Origin: Catellatospora methionotrophica
GTDB taxonomy: Bacteria > Actinomycetota > Actinomycetes > Mycobacteriales > Micromonosporaceae
Direction: 5' to 3'
Length of the DNA: 64,000 nt
NCBI RefSeq assembly: GCF_011297335.1
Contig: NZ_JAAOTJ010000004.1
Location: 62,001-126,000 of the forward strand
The translations under genes and the position numbers were made by a program. Of this stretch, positions 1-8,522 are shown piece after piece (within the stretch, counting starts at the first letter, position 1; every line of letters begins with the position of its first letter). The notes below the pieces were generated by a model. It was not told where the DNA came from and made no database searches. It saw only the letters and a list, made by a program, of their open reading frames with translations.

Positions 1-135
1 GTCGTTGGTGGTGCGCAGCGCGACCGCCCAGAGCCGGTCGCGGTGACGCCGGAAGAGCACCCCGAAGGCGTCGGGCTCGCCGTCCGCGTGCGCGGCCAGC
101 AGCTCGGCGTCCGTACGGGGGTCCTGCCCGGTCAC
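1..135 (-). CDS. sigM: ECF RNA polymerase sigma factor SigM (N-terminal part, cut by window edge)
   Basis: Only the first 45 codons lie in the window; the gene continues beyond base 1. The reading from GTG at 135 contains TDAELLAAHADGEPDAFGVL and RHRDRLWAVALRT, the characteristic sigma-70 region 2 opening of SigM-type ECF factors. SigM redirects RNA polymerase to envelope-stress or secretion promoters. The start overlaps the stop of the upstream pseudokinase gene by four bases (GTGA), so the two are probably translationally coupled. In mycobacteria sigM also lies next to the MurJ/pseudokinase gene, which supports the call. Region 4 and any anti-sigma partner are outside the window. Confidence 0.85.
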   Translation of the reverse strand, partial: MTGQDPRTDAELLAAHADGEPDAFGVLFRRHRDRLWAVALRTTND

Positions 136-1652
136 TGCACCTCTACTACGATCTCCTGCACGCCGACGCGGTAGGGGTACTGCGACTCGCTGGGGTCACG
201 CGGCAGGTCGGTGATCCAGACCAGCAGGTACTGGTACGGCGTCGAGGCGTCGGTGGAGAACACCATGGTGGTGCCGGAGTCCTTGCCGAAGGACTGGGAC
301 CCGGCGACCGGTTTGAAGGTCTCGACCAGGGACTTGTCGCCCGTCCGCGAGTCGGGCGCACCGGCCGAGCCGCCGAGCAGCGCCGCCGAGGCCCCGGGTG
401 CGGACAGCTGGAGCGTCACGCTGGACACCAGCTGCGGCTTGTCCAGGGTGATCAGGATGCCGATGCCCTTCTTGTTGCCCATGTTCGACTGCTTGTAGCC
501 GGTCGTCTTCCACAGCGTCTTCGGGTTGCCGTCGATCATGTTCGCGGCCTGGGTCGCGTTGTCGCGGTCTCCCACCGGTGCGACGATGCGCAGCTGGCTC
601 GCGGCCAGCGCGAGCGCCAGCGGCTGCGGTGCGGCCGAGGCGCTGACCGCGACCGCGGGATTGGTGGACGGCCGGGCCGACGGCGGATCGGTCGCGTCGG
701 CGTTGAGCGCCCGAACGGCCAGCACCAGACCGGACACGACCAGCGCGAGCGCGACGCCGCCGACGACCAGCAGCCGGGGCGTGGCCGCGCGGGGCGCGGG
801 CTCCGCCGGGGCGGTCTCGTCGGCGAAGCGCAGGGTGCCGTTGCCGCCGAACAGCATCCGGTCACCGGTGTCCAGACGGGCCAGCTCACCCGTGAGCACC
901 TGCGCCGTGGGCAGCGCCAGCTTCGGGTCGAGCAGGTCCATGACCAGGTCGTCGAGGTACGTGGGCACGCCTGCGCGCACCTGCCGCGGGGCGACCAGGG
1001 CGCCGGTGCTGTCACGGCGGCCGTCGGGCAGCGCGGTGACCCGGTCGGCCTCGGCGCGCGGCCAGTGGCCGGTGAGCATGAAGTAGGCCAGCGCGCCGAG
1101 GCTGCGTACGTCGGCCTCGTTGCTGGTGGTCGAGTCGACCCGGGCGTCGGCGAGCACGACGCGCCCGTCGGCGGCGACCAGGACCGTGCCGGGGTGCACG
1201 TTGCCGTGCGCCATCCCGCTGGCGTGCAGCGCGGACACCGCGTCGGCGACGGCGTGCAGCACCGAGGTGGTGCGCTCGGCGTCGAACGGGCCCTCGTCGG
1301 CGACCAGGTCGCGCAGGGCGGTGCCGTCGATCCACTCGCGGATCACATACGCCCGCTCGCCCTCGTCGATCGCGTCGTAGACGCCGATCAGGTTGCCGTG
1401 CACGACGCGGCTGGCGGTCACCGCGGCGGAAAGCATCTCCTCGGCGGAGGCTCCGCCCGGCGTACGCAGCACCAGAGCGACCGGACGGCGCAGCACGATG
1501 TCGACGCCGCGCCAGACCTGACGGCCCGCGCTGTCGTCGTTGACGTGCTCCTCAAGGCGGTAGCGTTCGGCCAGCACATCGCCGGCCGCAAGCCCGCCCA
1601 GAGGTCCGGCAGCGGATCCGGCCGCGCGTGGACCCTCGCCGACCTGGGTCAC
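132..1652 (-). CDS. Membrane-anchored serine/threonine pseudokinase with extracellular discoidin-like domain (MurJ partner type)
   Basis: Kinase-fold domain (about residues 30-285), one membrane span (about 300-320, LLVVGGVALALVVSGLVLAV), then an outer beta-sandwich-like domain to residue 506. All catalytic signatures are lost: no VAVK lysine (reads RPVALVLRT), the HRDLKPxN loop is HGNVHPGTVL, and DFG is replaced by ADARV, so it should not phosphorylate. This is the architecture fused to MurJ in Mycobacterium, where the pseudokinase recruits the FHA protein FhaA; here it is a separate gene. A GTG start at 1652 is preferred because AGGGAGGAC lies just upstream; TTG 1670 and ATG 1667 are in frame but would place that ribosome site inside the gene. 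Its stop overlaps sigM. Confidence 0.85.
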   Translation of the reverse strand: MTQVGEGPRAAGSAAGPLGGLAAGDVLAERYRLEEHVNDDSAGRQVWRGVDIVLRRPVALVLRTPGGASAEEMLSAAVTASRVVHGNLIGVYDAIDEGERAYVIREWIDGTALRDLVADEGPFDAERTTSVLHAVADAVSALHASGMAHGNVHPGTVLVAADGRVVLADARVDSTTSNEADVRSLGALAYFMLTGHWPRAEADRVTALPDGRRDSTGALVAPRQVRAGVPTYLDDLVMDLLDPKLALPTAQVLTGELARLDTGDRMLFGGNGTLRFADETAPAEPAPRAATPRLLVVGGVALALVVSGLVLAVRALNADATDPPSARPSTNPAVAVSASAAPQPLALALAASQLRIVAPVGDRDNATQAANMIDGNPKTLWKTTGYKQSNMGNKKGIGILITLDKPQLVSSVTLQLSAPGASAALLGGSAGAPDSRTGDKSLVETFKPVAGSQSFGKDSGTTMVFSTDASTPYQYLLVWITDLPRDPSESQYPYRVGVQEIVVEVQ

Positions 1653-1943
1653 CCCGTCCTCCCTCATCAAGCAGTCGCCCTCTATCAGCCCGGTTCGGAT
1701 TCGATCAGCCAGCTGGCGCGTGTCGAAGCCGTCACATTGTTGTCCGCTATCTAGAGAGCCTAGGCGCTCCGCTCGGTTGCCGAGTGCGACCTTACAGCTA
1801 TCCGACGAATCGGTGCACCGGCAAGGGGCCGGTTCACAGAACTCGAACGGATATCAGTCGCCGGTTCGGATACTCCGTGCGCGTGACCCAAAATCGCTAC
1901 GCTTCCTCCATATCGGGCAAAATATGTCAAGGGGACGTATCTG
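1653..1943. promoter_or_regulatory. Divergent intergenic region between pseudokinase and HerA-like gene
   Basis: About 290 bases with lower GC than the flanks. It must carry the promoters for the leftward pseudokinase-sigM pair and the rightward HerA-like gene. A GGGGA ribosome site (about 1931-1935) precedes the ATG at 1944. No confident -35/-10 pair or operator was recognised, and no gene is apparent in it. Confidence 0.5.
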
Positions 1944-3470
1944 ATGGTGGACGCGGCGGCGATCAAGACGGGGTACGCCTTCGACGGCCCGGCGCTCGAC
2001 CTGGGCGCGCTCGTCGGCGACGGAGGCAAGGCCGACCCCGGCTGCCCGGTCCGGGTGCCGCTGGCCATGCTCAACCGGCACGGACTGGTGGCCGGGGCCA
2101 CCGGCACCGGCAAGACCAAGACCCTCCAGGTGATGGCCGAACAGCTGTCCGCCGCGGGCGTGCCGGTCTTCCTCGCCGACATCAAGGGCGACGTCAGCGG
2201 TATGGCTGCCCCAGCCCTGCCCAGCGACCGGATCACCGAACGGATGGCCGAACTCGGCCAGCCCTGGACCCCGACGGCGTACCCCTGCGAATTCCTCACC
2301 CTCGGCGGCAAGGGCGTCGGCGTACCCGTAAGGGCCAGCATCACCGACTTCGGGCCGCTGCTGCTGGCCAAGGTCATGGACCTGACCGAGGTGCAGACCT
2401 CCTCGCTCAACCTGGTCTTCCACTTCGCCGACGCCAAGGGCCTGCCACTGGTCGACGTCAAGGACCTGCGCGCGGTGATCCAGTACCTGGTCTCCGACGA
2501 CGGCGCGGCAGAGCTCAAGAGCCTGGGCGGGCTGTCCAAGCAGACCGCGGGAGTGCTGCTGCGCGAGCTGATCGCGTTCACCGACGCCGGGGCGGACGCG
2601 TTCTTCGGCGAGCCCGAGTTCGCCACCACCGACCTGCTCCGCAACGCCCCGGACGGCCGCGGCATGGTCACCCTCCTGGAACTGCCCGGGGTGGTCGCCC
2701 AGCCCGCGCTGTTCTCGTCGTTCCTCATGTGGCTGCTGGCCGACCTCTACCAGGAGCTGCCCGAGGTCGGCGATCCGGACAAGCCCAAACTCGTGTTCTT
2801 CTTCGACGAGGCGCACCTGCTGTTCAGGGACGCGTCCAAGGCCTTCCTGGAGTCGATCACCCAGACGGTACGGCTGATCCGGTCCAAGGGCGTCGGCGTC
2901 TTCTTCGTCACGCAGACCCCCAAGGACGTGCACGCCGATGTGCTCGCCCAACTCGGCAGCCGCGTCCAGCACGCGCTGCGGGCGTACACCCCCGACGACG
3001 CGAAGGCGCTGAAGGCGACCGTGTCGACCTACCCGAAGTCGGAGTACGACCTGGAGGAGGTGCTCACCCAGCTCGGCACCGGCGAGGCGATCGTGACGGT
3101 GCTGAACGAGAAGGGCTCCCCCACCCCGGTCGCGTGGACCCGGCTGCGGGCGCCCCAGTCGCTGATGGCCGCCGTCGAGCCCGCGGTGATGGCGGCACTG
3201 GTCGCCGGATCGCCGCTGGGCGCGAAGTACAACGAACCGGTGGACCGGGAGTCGGCGTACGAGATGCTCGCCGCGCGGCTGGCCCCGCCACCCGCACCGG
3301 CCCCACCGGTGCCCGCGCAGGTCCCCGCTCCCCCGCCACCGGCCAAGGCCCAGCCGAACCTCGCCGAGCAGATCCTCGGCTCCAAAACCACCAAGCGCCT
3401 GCTCACCACAGCCGCCGCCGCGGCCGGCACCGCCATCATCCGCTCCATCTTCGGCACCCGCCGCCGCTGA
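1944..3470 (+). CDS. HerA-like/DUF853 family ATPase (YjgR type)
   Basis: A 508-residue P-loop ATPase. The Walker A motif GATGTGKTKT is near residue 52 and Walker B LVFFFDEAH near 284-292, followed by a sensor-like VFFVTQTP. This matches the DUF853/helicase HerA-like family, hexameric translocase ATPases related to HerA and FtsK; the family's cellular role is not settled. After about residue 450 comes a proline/alanine-rich linker and a basic C-terminal tail ending in GTRRR. There is no NurA-type nuclease neighbour, so a HerA-NurA end-resection pair is not indicated. The gene runs against its neighbours, standing alone between the pseudokinase and murJ, which are usually adjacent or fused in other actinobacteria. 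Confidence 0.85.
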   Translation: MVDAAAIKTGYAFDGPALDLGALVGDGGKADPGCPVRVPLAMLNRHGLVAGATGTGKTKTLQVMAEQLSAAGVPVFLADIKGDVSGMAAPALPSDRITERMAELGQPWTPTAYPCEFLTLGGKGVGVPVRASITDFGPLLLAKVMDLTEVQTSSLNLVFHFADAKGLPLVDVKDLRAVIQYLVSDDGAAELKSLGGLSKQTAGVLLRELIAFTDAGADAFFGEPEFATTDLLRNAPDGRGMVTLLELPGVVAQPALFSSFLMWLLADLYQELPEVGDPDKPKLVFFFDEAHLLFRDASKAFLESITQTVRLIRSKGVGVFFVTQTPKDVHADVLAQLGSRVQHALRAYTPDDAKALKATVSTYPKSEYDLEEVLTQLGTGEAIVTVLNEKGSPTPVAWTRLRAPQSLMAAVEPAVMAALVAGSPLGAKYNEPVDRESAYEMLAARLAPPPAPAPPVPAQVPAPPPPAKAQPNLAEQILGSKTTKRLLTTAAAAAGTAIIRSIFGTRRR

Positions 3471-3505
3471 TCCCACCCTCGCGCGGGACGGTCCGGTCCG
3501 GTTCG

Positions 3506-3541
3506 ACTCGGCTCGGCTCGGCTCGGCTCGGCTCGGCTCGG
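3506..3541. repeat. Pentanucleotide tandem array (GCTCG)n
   Basis: Six perfect GCTCG units (3511-3540) preceded by one diverged unit (ACTCG). The flanking bases 3486-3505 read as further decayed pentamers (GGTCC, GGTTC), suggesting slippage expansion of a longer ancestral array. It lies 35 bases after the stop of the HerA-like gene and directly before the long palindrome at 3547-3609. Confidence 0.9.
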
Positions 3542-3546
3542 GAGGA

Positions 3547-3609
3547 TGATCGCTGTTTCCGGTCAAAATCTGCGGTTGGACCGCACTATTCGACCCGAAA
3601 CAGTGATCA
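3547..3609. repeat. 63-base imperfect palindrome
   Basis: Two 31-base arms around base 3578, starting TGATCGCTGTTTCCGGTC and ending GACCCGAAACAGTGATCA, match at 24 of 31 positions. It could fold as a cruciform or RNA hairpin at the end of the HerA-like transcript. The GTTTC/GAAAC core is also found in the hairpins at 3652-3680 and 25515-25533, suggesting a small palindromic element family. Confidence 0.7.
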
Positions 3610-3651
3610 AGGCCGTCGTGCCCCACGCCCGGACCCTAGCGGGATACACGA

Positions 3652-3680
3652 AGGCCGCAGTTTCGGGGAAACTGCGGCCT
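3652..3680 (-). terminator. Hairpin terminator for murJ (13-bp perfect stem)
   Basis: Perfect 13-base arms (3652-3664 and 3668-3680) around a GGG loop, 23 bases beyond the murJ stop. There is no long T run, as is common in actinobacterial terminators. It may also stop rightward transcription from the HerA-like gene. Confidence 0.75.
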
Positions 3681-3703
3681 GGTGGAACGTGCGGAGAGTG
3701 GGG

Positions 3704-5452
3704 TCAGCGGCCGATCTTGCGGCGGATCATGCCCACGACGTCCTGGACCTCGCTGACCTTGAGGACGAGGGCTGCCGCGCCGTAGACGCCGCAGATCACG
3801 AGGCCGCCCGCGACCAGCGTGACCCACGCGGTGAAGGAGCTGACCGAGGACTGGGTCGCCCCCATGAACAGGAGCTTGACCGTGCCGTAGCCGGCTCCTG
3901 CGGCGATCACGGCGGCGATCGCGACCTTGCCGAGGGTGATCGAGATCCGGCGCAGGCCGATCAGGCCGATCCGGCGCTTGAGCAGGGTGGCCGACAGGAC
4001 CGCCGCGAAGACGTACGAGGCGGCGTTGCCGACCATCATGCCGACCGCGGTGGTGGCCGCCGCGAACGCGACCCACCAGCCCAGCTGGATCGACAGCCGC
4101 AGCGTGATCACCGGCAGGTTGAGCAGCGCCGGGGTGCGGGTGTCCTGCATCGAGTAGTAGCTGAAGTTGAACAGCTGGCTGATCGCGAACGGCAGCAGCG
4201 CGAGCCCGGCCATGGCGAGCACGGGCGCGGTCTCGATCGACGCCGTCCGGTCGACCTGGCCGCGCTCGAACAGCGCGATGGCGATCGGCAGGGCCAGCAC
4301 CAGGTAGGTGACCGCGATCGGGGCCAGCACCACGGTCACCATGCGGATGCCGCGGCTCAGGTCGGCGGCGATGTCCCCGGCCCGGCCGTCGGCCGCCGCG
4401 GCGCTCATCCGGGGCAGCAGCGCGGTGATGATCGAGACCGCCACGATGCCGTGCGCCATCATCATCAGCAGGAAGACGTTGTTGTAGATGATCGGGCCGG
4501 GGCCGTCGTCCTGGGTCCGGTTCAGCAGGTTGAACATGACCAGCAGGGCGAGCTGGTTGACGATCACGTAGCAGAACATCCAGCCGCCGACGCGGCCGAG
4601 GCTGCGCAGCCCGAGCTTGGCGAAGTCGAACCGCCAGCGCCAGCGGAAGCCAACCCCGCGCAGCGCGGGCATCAGCCCGATGGCCTGGACCACGATGCCG
4701 AGCAGTACGCCGCCGCCGAGCAGCAGGATCTGGCCGCGGGAGACCTCGGCGGCGTTCTTGACCGGGTCGCCGTGGTAGATCGTCAGGAAGACGACGCCGG
4801 TGCCGATCACCACCAGGTTGTTCAGGATCGGGGTCCACATGGGCGGAGCGAACCGCCCACGGGTGTTCAGCACCGCGCTGCACAGGCCGGTCAGGCCGTA
4901 GAAGAAGATCGTCGGCAGCATCAGGTACGACAGCGACGTGATCAGGTCCTGGTAGGCCTGGGGGGTGCCGCTCGCGTACGCCAGGGCGAGCAGGGGCGCG
5001 CAGATCACGGCCAGCACCGTGGTGATGCCGAGCACGATCACGGTCAGCGTGAGCAGCCGCTGGGTGAAGGCCTGGCCACGGTCGGCGTCGTTCTTACGGG
5101 CGCGGACCAGCATCGGCACCAGCACGCTGGACAGGATGCCGCCCAGCAGCAGCTCGTAGATCATCCCCGGGAAGATCTGCGCGGTCGTGTACGCGTCGCC
5201 CAGGGCGTACGTGCCCACGGCGGCGACCATCACGGCCGTACGCAGGAATCCTGTTCCCCGGCTGACCAGCGAGCCGACGGCCATCATGGCCGAGTTGCCC
5301 GCCGCGCCCTTGTACTCGTCCTCGAATGAGGGCTCGGCGGCGACCTCGATCTCCTCGGCGGGCAGCGCCGTCCCCACCACGCGCGGGATGACGGTGGTGT
5401 GGTCCTCGTCGACCGGGGGAAGACGATCGGGGGCTGTCATGGGATGCACCAT
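3704..5452 (-). CDS. murJ: Lipid II flippase MurJ (MviN)
   Basis: A 582-residue polytopic membrane protein of the MOP/MATE superfamily with about 14 predicted spans. It carries the MurJ signatures GNSAMMAVGSLVSRGTGFLR near residue 52 and FSYYSMQDTRTP near residue 433. MurJ moves lipid-linked peptidoglycan precursor from the inner to the outer face of the plasma membrane. The N-terminal 45 residues are acidic and cytoplasmic. Unlike the mycobacterial protein it has no fused pseudokinase; that function is encoded separately at 132-1652. ATG 5452 is used here; ATG 5440 (MTAPD) is an alternative and neither has a strong ribosome site. It is divergent from cca with only 46 bases between them. Confidence 0.93.
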   Translation of the reverse strand: MVHPMTAPDRLPPVDEDHTTVIPRVVGTALPAEEIEVAAEPSFEDEYKGAAGNSAMMAVGSLVSRGTGFLRTAVMVAAVGTYALGDAYTTAQIFPGMIYELLLGGILSSVLVPMLVRARKNDADRGQAFTQRLLTLTVIVLGITTVLAVICAPLLALAYASGTPQAYQDLITSLSYLMLPTIFFYGLTGLCSAVLNTRGRFAPPMWTPILNNLVVIGTGVVFLTIYHGDPVKNAAEVSRGQILLLGGGVLLGIVVQAIGLMPALRGVGFRWRWRFDFAKLGLRSLGRVGGWMFCYVIVNQLALLVMFNLLNRTQDDGPGPIIYNNVFLLMMMAHGIVAVSIITALLPRMSAAAADGRAGDIAADLSRGIRMVTVVLAPIAVTYLVLALPIAIALFERGQVDRTASIETAPVLAMAGLALLPFAISQLFNFSYYSMQDTRTPALLNLPVITLRLSIQLGWWVAFAAATTAVGMMVGNAASYVFAAVLSATLLKRRIGLIGLRRISITLGKVAIAAVIAAGAGYGTVKLLFMGATQSSVSSFTAWVTLVAGGLVICGVYGAAALVLKVSEVQDVVGMIRRKIGR

Positions 5453-5498
5453 ACCTGCGAACGGTCATGACCAGCCTCCCCAGTACGCTGGATGATCG

Positions 5499-6941
5499 AT
5501 GTCGCCCTCACCTGAACTCACCGCCGTCCAGCGCAACGCCGTCACCGAGCTGTTGCGCGTCTCACCCGTGGCCGATGAACTGGGCCGCCGCTTCGCCAAG
5601 GCCGGATTCGAGCTGCATCTGGTCGGCGGCTCGGTCCGCGACGCGCTGCTCGGCCGCCTCGGTGACGACCTCGACTTCTGCACCGACGCCCGCCCCGAGG
5701 ACACCCTCAAGATCGTCAAGGGCTGGGCCGAGGCGATCTGGGAGACCGGACGCGAGTTCGGCACCATCGGGTTGCAGCGCGACGGGCTCCGCCTGGAGAT
5801 CACCACGTACCGCGCGGAGTCCTACGACGGGGTCAGCCGCAACCCGCAGGTGCAGTACGGCGACAACCTGCACGACGACCTGGCGCGCCGCGACTTCACG
5901 GTCAACGCGATGGCGGTCAGCCTGCCCGGCCACGAGTTCGCCGACCCGTTCGGCGGGCTGGCCGACCTGGCCGCGCGGGTGATCCGTACGCCCGGCACCC
6001 CGGCCCAGTCGTTCGGCGACGACCCGCTGCGCATGCTGCGCGCCGCCCGGTTCGCCGCCCAGCTGCGCTTCGCCGTGGACCCGGCCGTCGTCACCGCCAT
6101 GGAGCGCATGGCCGAGGACCTGCGCCGGATCACCGCCGAGCGGATCCGGGACGAGTTCTCCAAGCTGATGCTCGGCGCGGACCCGGTCACCGGCCTGCGG
6201 CTGCTGGTCGACACCGGCCTGGCCGACCAGTTCCTGCCCGAGCTGGCGGGCCTCAAGCTGGAGATCGACGAGCACGCCCAGCACAAGGACGTGTACGAGC
6301 ACACCCTCAAGGTGGTCAGCAACGCCGTCGGTTTCGACACCGCCGACGGCGGCCCCGACCTGGTGCTGCGCCTGGCGGCGCTGCTGCACGACATCGGCAA
6401 GCCGGCCACCAAGGCGGTCGGCGGCGACGGCGGCGTCAGCTTCCACCACCACGAGATGGTCGGCGCGCGGATGTCGAAGTCACGGCTGAAGCTGCTCAAG
6501 TACCCCAAGGACGTGATCTCGCCGGTGGTCGCGCTGGTCGGGCTGCACCTGCGCTTCTACGGGTACGGCCGGGGCGAGTGGACCGACTCGGCGGTACGCC
6601 GCTACGTCACCGACGCGGGTGACCAGCTCGCCCGCCTGCACAAGCTCACCCGTTCCGACTGCACCACCCGCAACAGGCGCAAGGCGGCGCTGCTGGCCGC
6701 GGACTACGACGCGCTGGAAGTGCGCATCGCCCGCATCCAGGAGGAGGAGGACCTGGCGCGGGTCCGCCCGGACCTCGACGGCAACGCGATCATGGAACTG
6801 CTCGGCATCCCTGCCGGCCCGATCGTCGGCCGCGCCTGGAAGCACCTCAAGGAACTGCGCCTGGAACGGGGCCCCCTGGACCGGGACGAGGCCGAGGCCG
6901 AACTCCAGTCCTGGGCCCGCGCCGAGGGCCTCATCCCCTGA
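5499..6941 (+). CDS. cca: CCA tRNA nucleotidyltransferase
   Basis: 480 residues. The nucleotidyltransferase head has LVGGSVRDALLG (about 42-53) and the catalytic DLDF pair (about 58-61), then the GDDPLRMLRAARFAAQL neck and an HD domain with LLHDIGKPATK and HHHEMVGA. The enzyme adds or repairs the 3' CCA end of tRNAs; the fused HD domain is typical of actinobacterial members. Neighbouring murJ (divergent) matches the origin-flanking order of mycobacteria (pcnA near mviN). It ends 56 bases before the convergent MFS gene with no obvious long hairpin between them. Confidence 0.93.
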   Translation: MSPSPELTAVQRNAVTELLRVSPVADELGRRFAKAGFELHLVGGSVRDALLGRLGDDLDFCTDARPEDTLKIVKGWAEAIWETGREFGTIGLQRDGLRLEITTYRAESYDGVSRNPQVQYGDNLHDDLARRDFTVNAMAVSLPGHEFADPFGGLADLAARVIRTPGTPAQSFGDDPLRMLRAARFAAQLRFAVDPAVVTAMERMAEDLRRITAERIRDEFSKLMLGADPVTGLRLLVDTGLADQFLPELAGLKLEIDEHAQHKDVYEHTLKVVSNAVGFDTADGGPDLVLRLAALLHDIGKPATKAVGGDGGVSFHHHEMVGARMSKSRLKLLKYPKDVISPVVALVGLHLRFYGYGRGEWTDSAVRRYVTDAGDQLARLHKLTRSDCTTRNRRKAALLAADYDALEVRIARIQEEEDLARVRPDLDGNAIMELLGIPAGPIVGRAWKHLKELRLERGPLDRDEAEAELQSWARAEGLIP

Positions 6942-6997
6942 CCGGCCCATCCGTCCTCGGCTCCAGCAATGTGGGCGGGGGCGGGCGGGGCCTCGGG

Positions 6998-8434
6998 TCA
7001 GGGCTTGTGGAGGGGCTCGGTGGCGGCCGGTTCGGTCGGGTCCAGTGGAGTGGTGCCCGCGCTCGTGCTCGGGGCGGGCGCTCCGGACGTCGCCCGCGCG
7101 GTGGCGAACCAGTACCAGGCCGCGAGGAGGACGAAGGCCGTCGCGGTGATGACCAGGCCGAGCGCGGACCTGCCGTTCGGCGGCAGGGCGACCGCCGCCA
7201 CGAACAGGCCGGTGACGAAGCACAGGTTGAACGCCGTGTCGTTGACGCTGAAGATGCGGCCGCGGAACTCGTCGAGGCATTCGCGCTGGATTGTCGCGTC
7301 CACGATGATCTTCATGCTCTGCGAGGCGACGTTGACCAGGAACACGGCGACCAGCAGCAGCGGCGCGACGAACGGCAGCCCGAAGACCAGCACCACGACG
7401 CCGACCCCGGCGACGACCCCGCTCAGCCAGCGCCGCGCGTCCCACCAGCGGACCGCGAGCGGCGTGATCACGGCGGCCAGGGCCGCGCCGGCCGCGCCGG
7501 ACAGCACCACCAGCCCCAGCTGCCCCATCGACGTCGCCGCTCCGGACGACAGCTGCTCGGCGCGGTCGGTGGAGTGGCCGAAGTAGCGGCTGTAGAGCAG
7601 CAGCACCGCCAGCGTGAGCACGCCGTACAGCAGGCGGTAGGCCGATTGCAGCACCATGATCCGTAGCGCCTTGCGCCGTTGTGCCAGGTGCCGCGCTCCG
7701 CCGATCATGCCGCGGAACACCTCGCCCACGGCTGCGGTGAGCTTCGTGGTGGTGCGCTCGTGTGCCAGCGGGCCGAGCTCGTCGCGGCGGAAGAAGCGCC
7801 GGGCCAGCAGCCCGGAGACCAGGTAACCGAGGGCCGCCGTGGCCGCGATGAACCCGTACCCGTGCCGGTCGGTGCCGACCACCCCCAGCGCGACCACCGA
7901 CGCGGCGGTGAACAGGCCGATCGAGTAGCAAATCGTGCCCAGCGTGGAGGCGAGCGCGTTCGCCGGGACCAGCTTGCGCTCCTCCACCACGTGCGGCAGC
8001 GCTGCGGACAGGCCGGCCAGGAAGAACCGGTTGATCGCGATGACGATGAGGGCGCAGACCGCGAAGCCCAGGCCCTGCGCGCCGGACCACAGCAGCGCCG
8101 CCGCGGGCAGCACCATCGCGGCGCGGGCCAGGTTCGCGTTCGACAGCGACGCCCGGCGGTCCCAGCGGTCCAGGAGCACGCCGACGTACGGCCCGAGCAG
8201 CGAGTACGGCAGCAGCAGGATGGCGAACCCGGCCGCGATGGCGACCGGGCTGGACTGCCGGTCGGGGTTGAACAGCAGCGACCCGGCGAGCCCGGCCTGG
8301 AACCAGCCGTCGGCGATCTGGCTGGTCAGCCTCACGCCGAGCAGGCGCCGGAACGGCGCTCCGGCCAGGATCGCGCGCGAGGTCGCGGCGACCTTCGGCG
8401 TCGGCACGGTGTTCGGCATCACGGGGTGCGGCAC
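6998..8434 (-). CDS. MFS transporter
   Basis: 478 residues with about 12 hydrophobic spans. Loop 2-3 carries a motif-A-like LLDRWDRRASL, as in major facilitator antiporters. The central cytoplasmic loop (about 205-245) is basic and the C-terminal 35 residues are a Pro/Ala/Thr-rich tail. The family exports drugs or metabolites by proton exchange; no substrate can be read from sequence. GTG 8434 is preceded by GGTGG; ATG 8419 is an alternative. It is convergent with cca and separated from floT by a strong hairpin, so it is probably a single-gene unit. Confidence 0.8.
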   Translation of the reverse strand: MPHPVMPNTVPTPKVAATSRAILAGAPFRRLLGVRLTSQIADGWFQAGLAGSLLFNPDRQSSPVAIAAGFAILLLPYSLLGPYVGVLLDRWDRRASLSNANLARAAMVLPAAALLWSGAQGLGFAVCALIVIAINRFFLAGLSAALPHVVEERKLVPANALASTLGTICYSIGLFTAASVVALGVVGTDRHGYGFIAATAALGYLVSGLLARRFFRRDELGPLAHERTTTKLTAAVGEVFRGMIGGARHLAQRRKALRIMVLQSAYRLLYGVLTLAVLLLYSRYFGHSTDRAEQLSSGAATSMGQLGLVVLSGAAGAALAAVITPLAVRWWDARRWLSGVVAGVGVVVLVFGLPFVAPLLLVAVFLVNVASQSMKIIVDATIQRECLDEFRGRIFSVNDTAFNLCFVTGLFVAAVALPPNGRSALGLVITATAFVLLAAWYWFATARATSGAPAPSTSAGTTPLDPTEPAATEPLHKP

Positions 8435-8472
8435 GTCACCACCCTACGTGGCGCGGCAGGCCCGTACATGAA

Positions 8473-8516
8473 CGCTGCGGGCGTTCCGGTCGTCAACCAC
8501 CGGAACGCCCGCAGCG
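8473..8516. terminator. Strong hairpin between floT and the MFS gene
   Basis: Perfect 17-base arms at 8473-8489 and 8500-8516 around a 10-base loop, seven bases beyond the floT stop. Best read as the terminator of the leftward DUF6584-NfeD-flotillin transcript. Confidence 0.8.
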
Positions 8517-8522
8517 GACGGG

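Noticed and set aside
132-1652. Active serine/threonine kinase
   Set aside because: Lysine, HRD aspartate and DFG aspartate are all replaced.
1628-5329. A 1,233-codon rightward open frame
   Set aside because: It crosses the HerA-like gene in another frame and runs antisense through murJ; composition is the Arg/Ala/Gly/Asp/His-rich type expected for shadows of high-GC genes, with no motifs.
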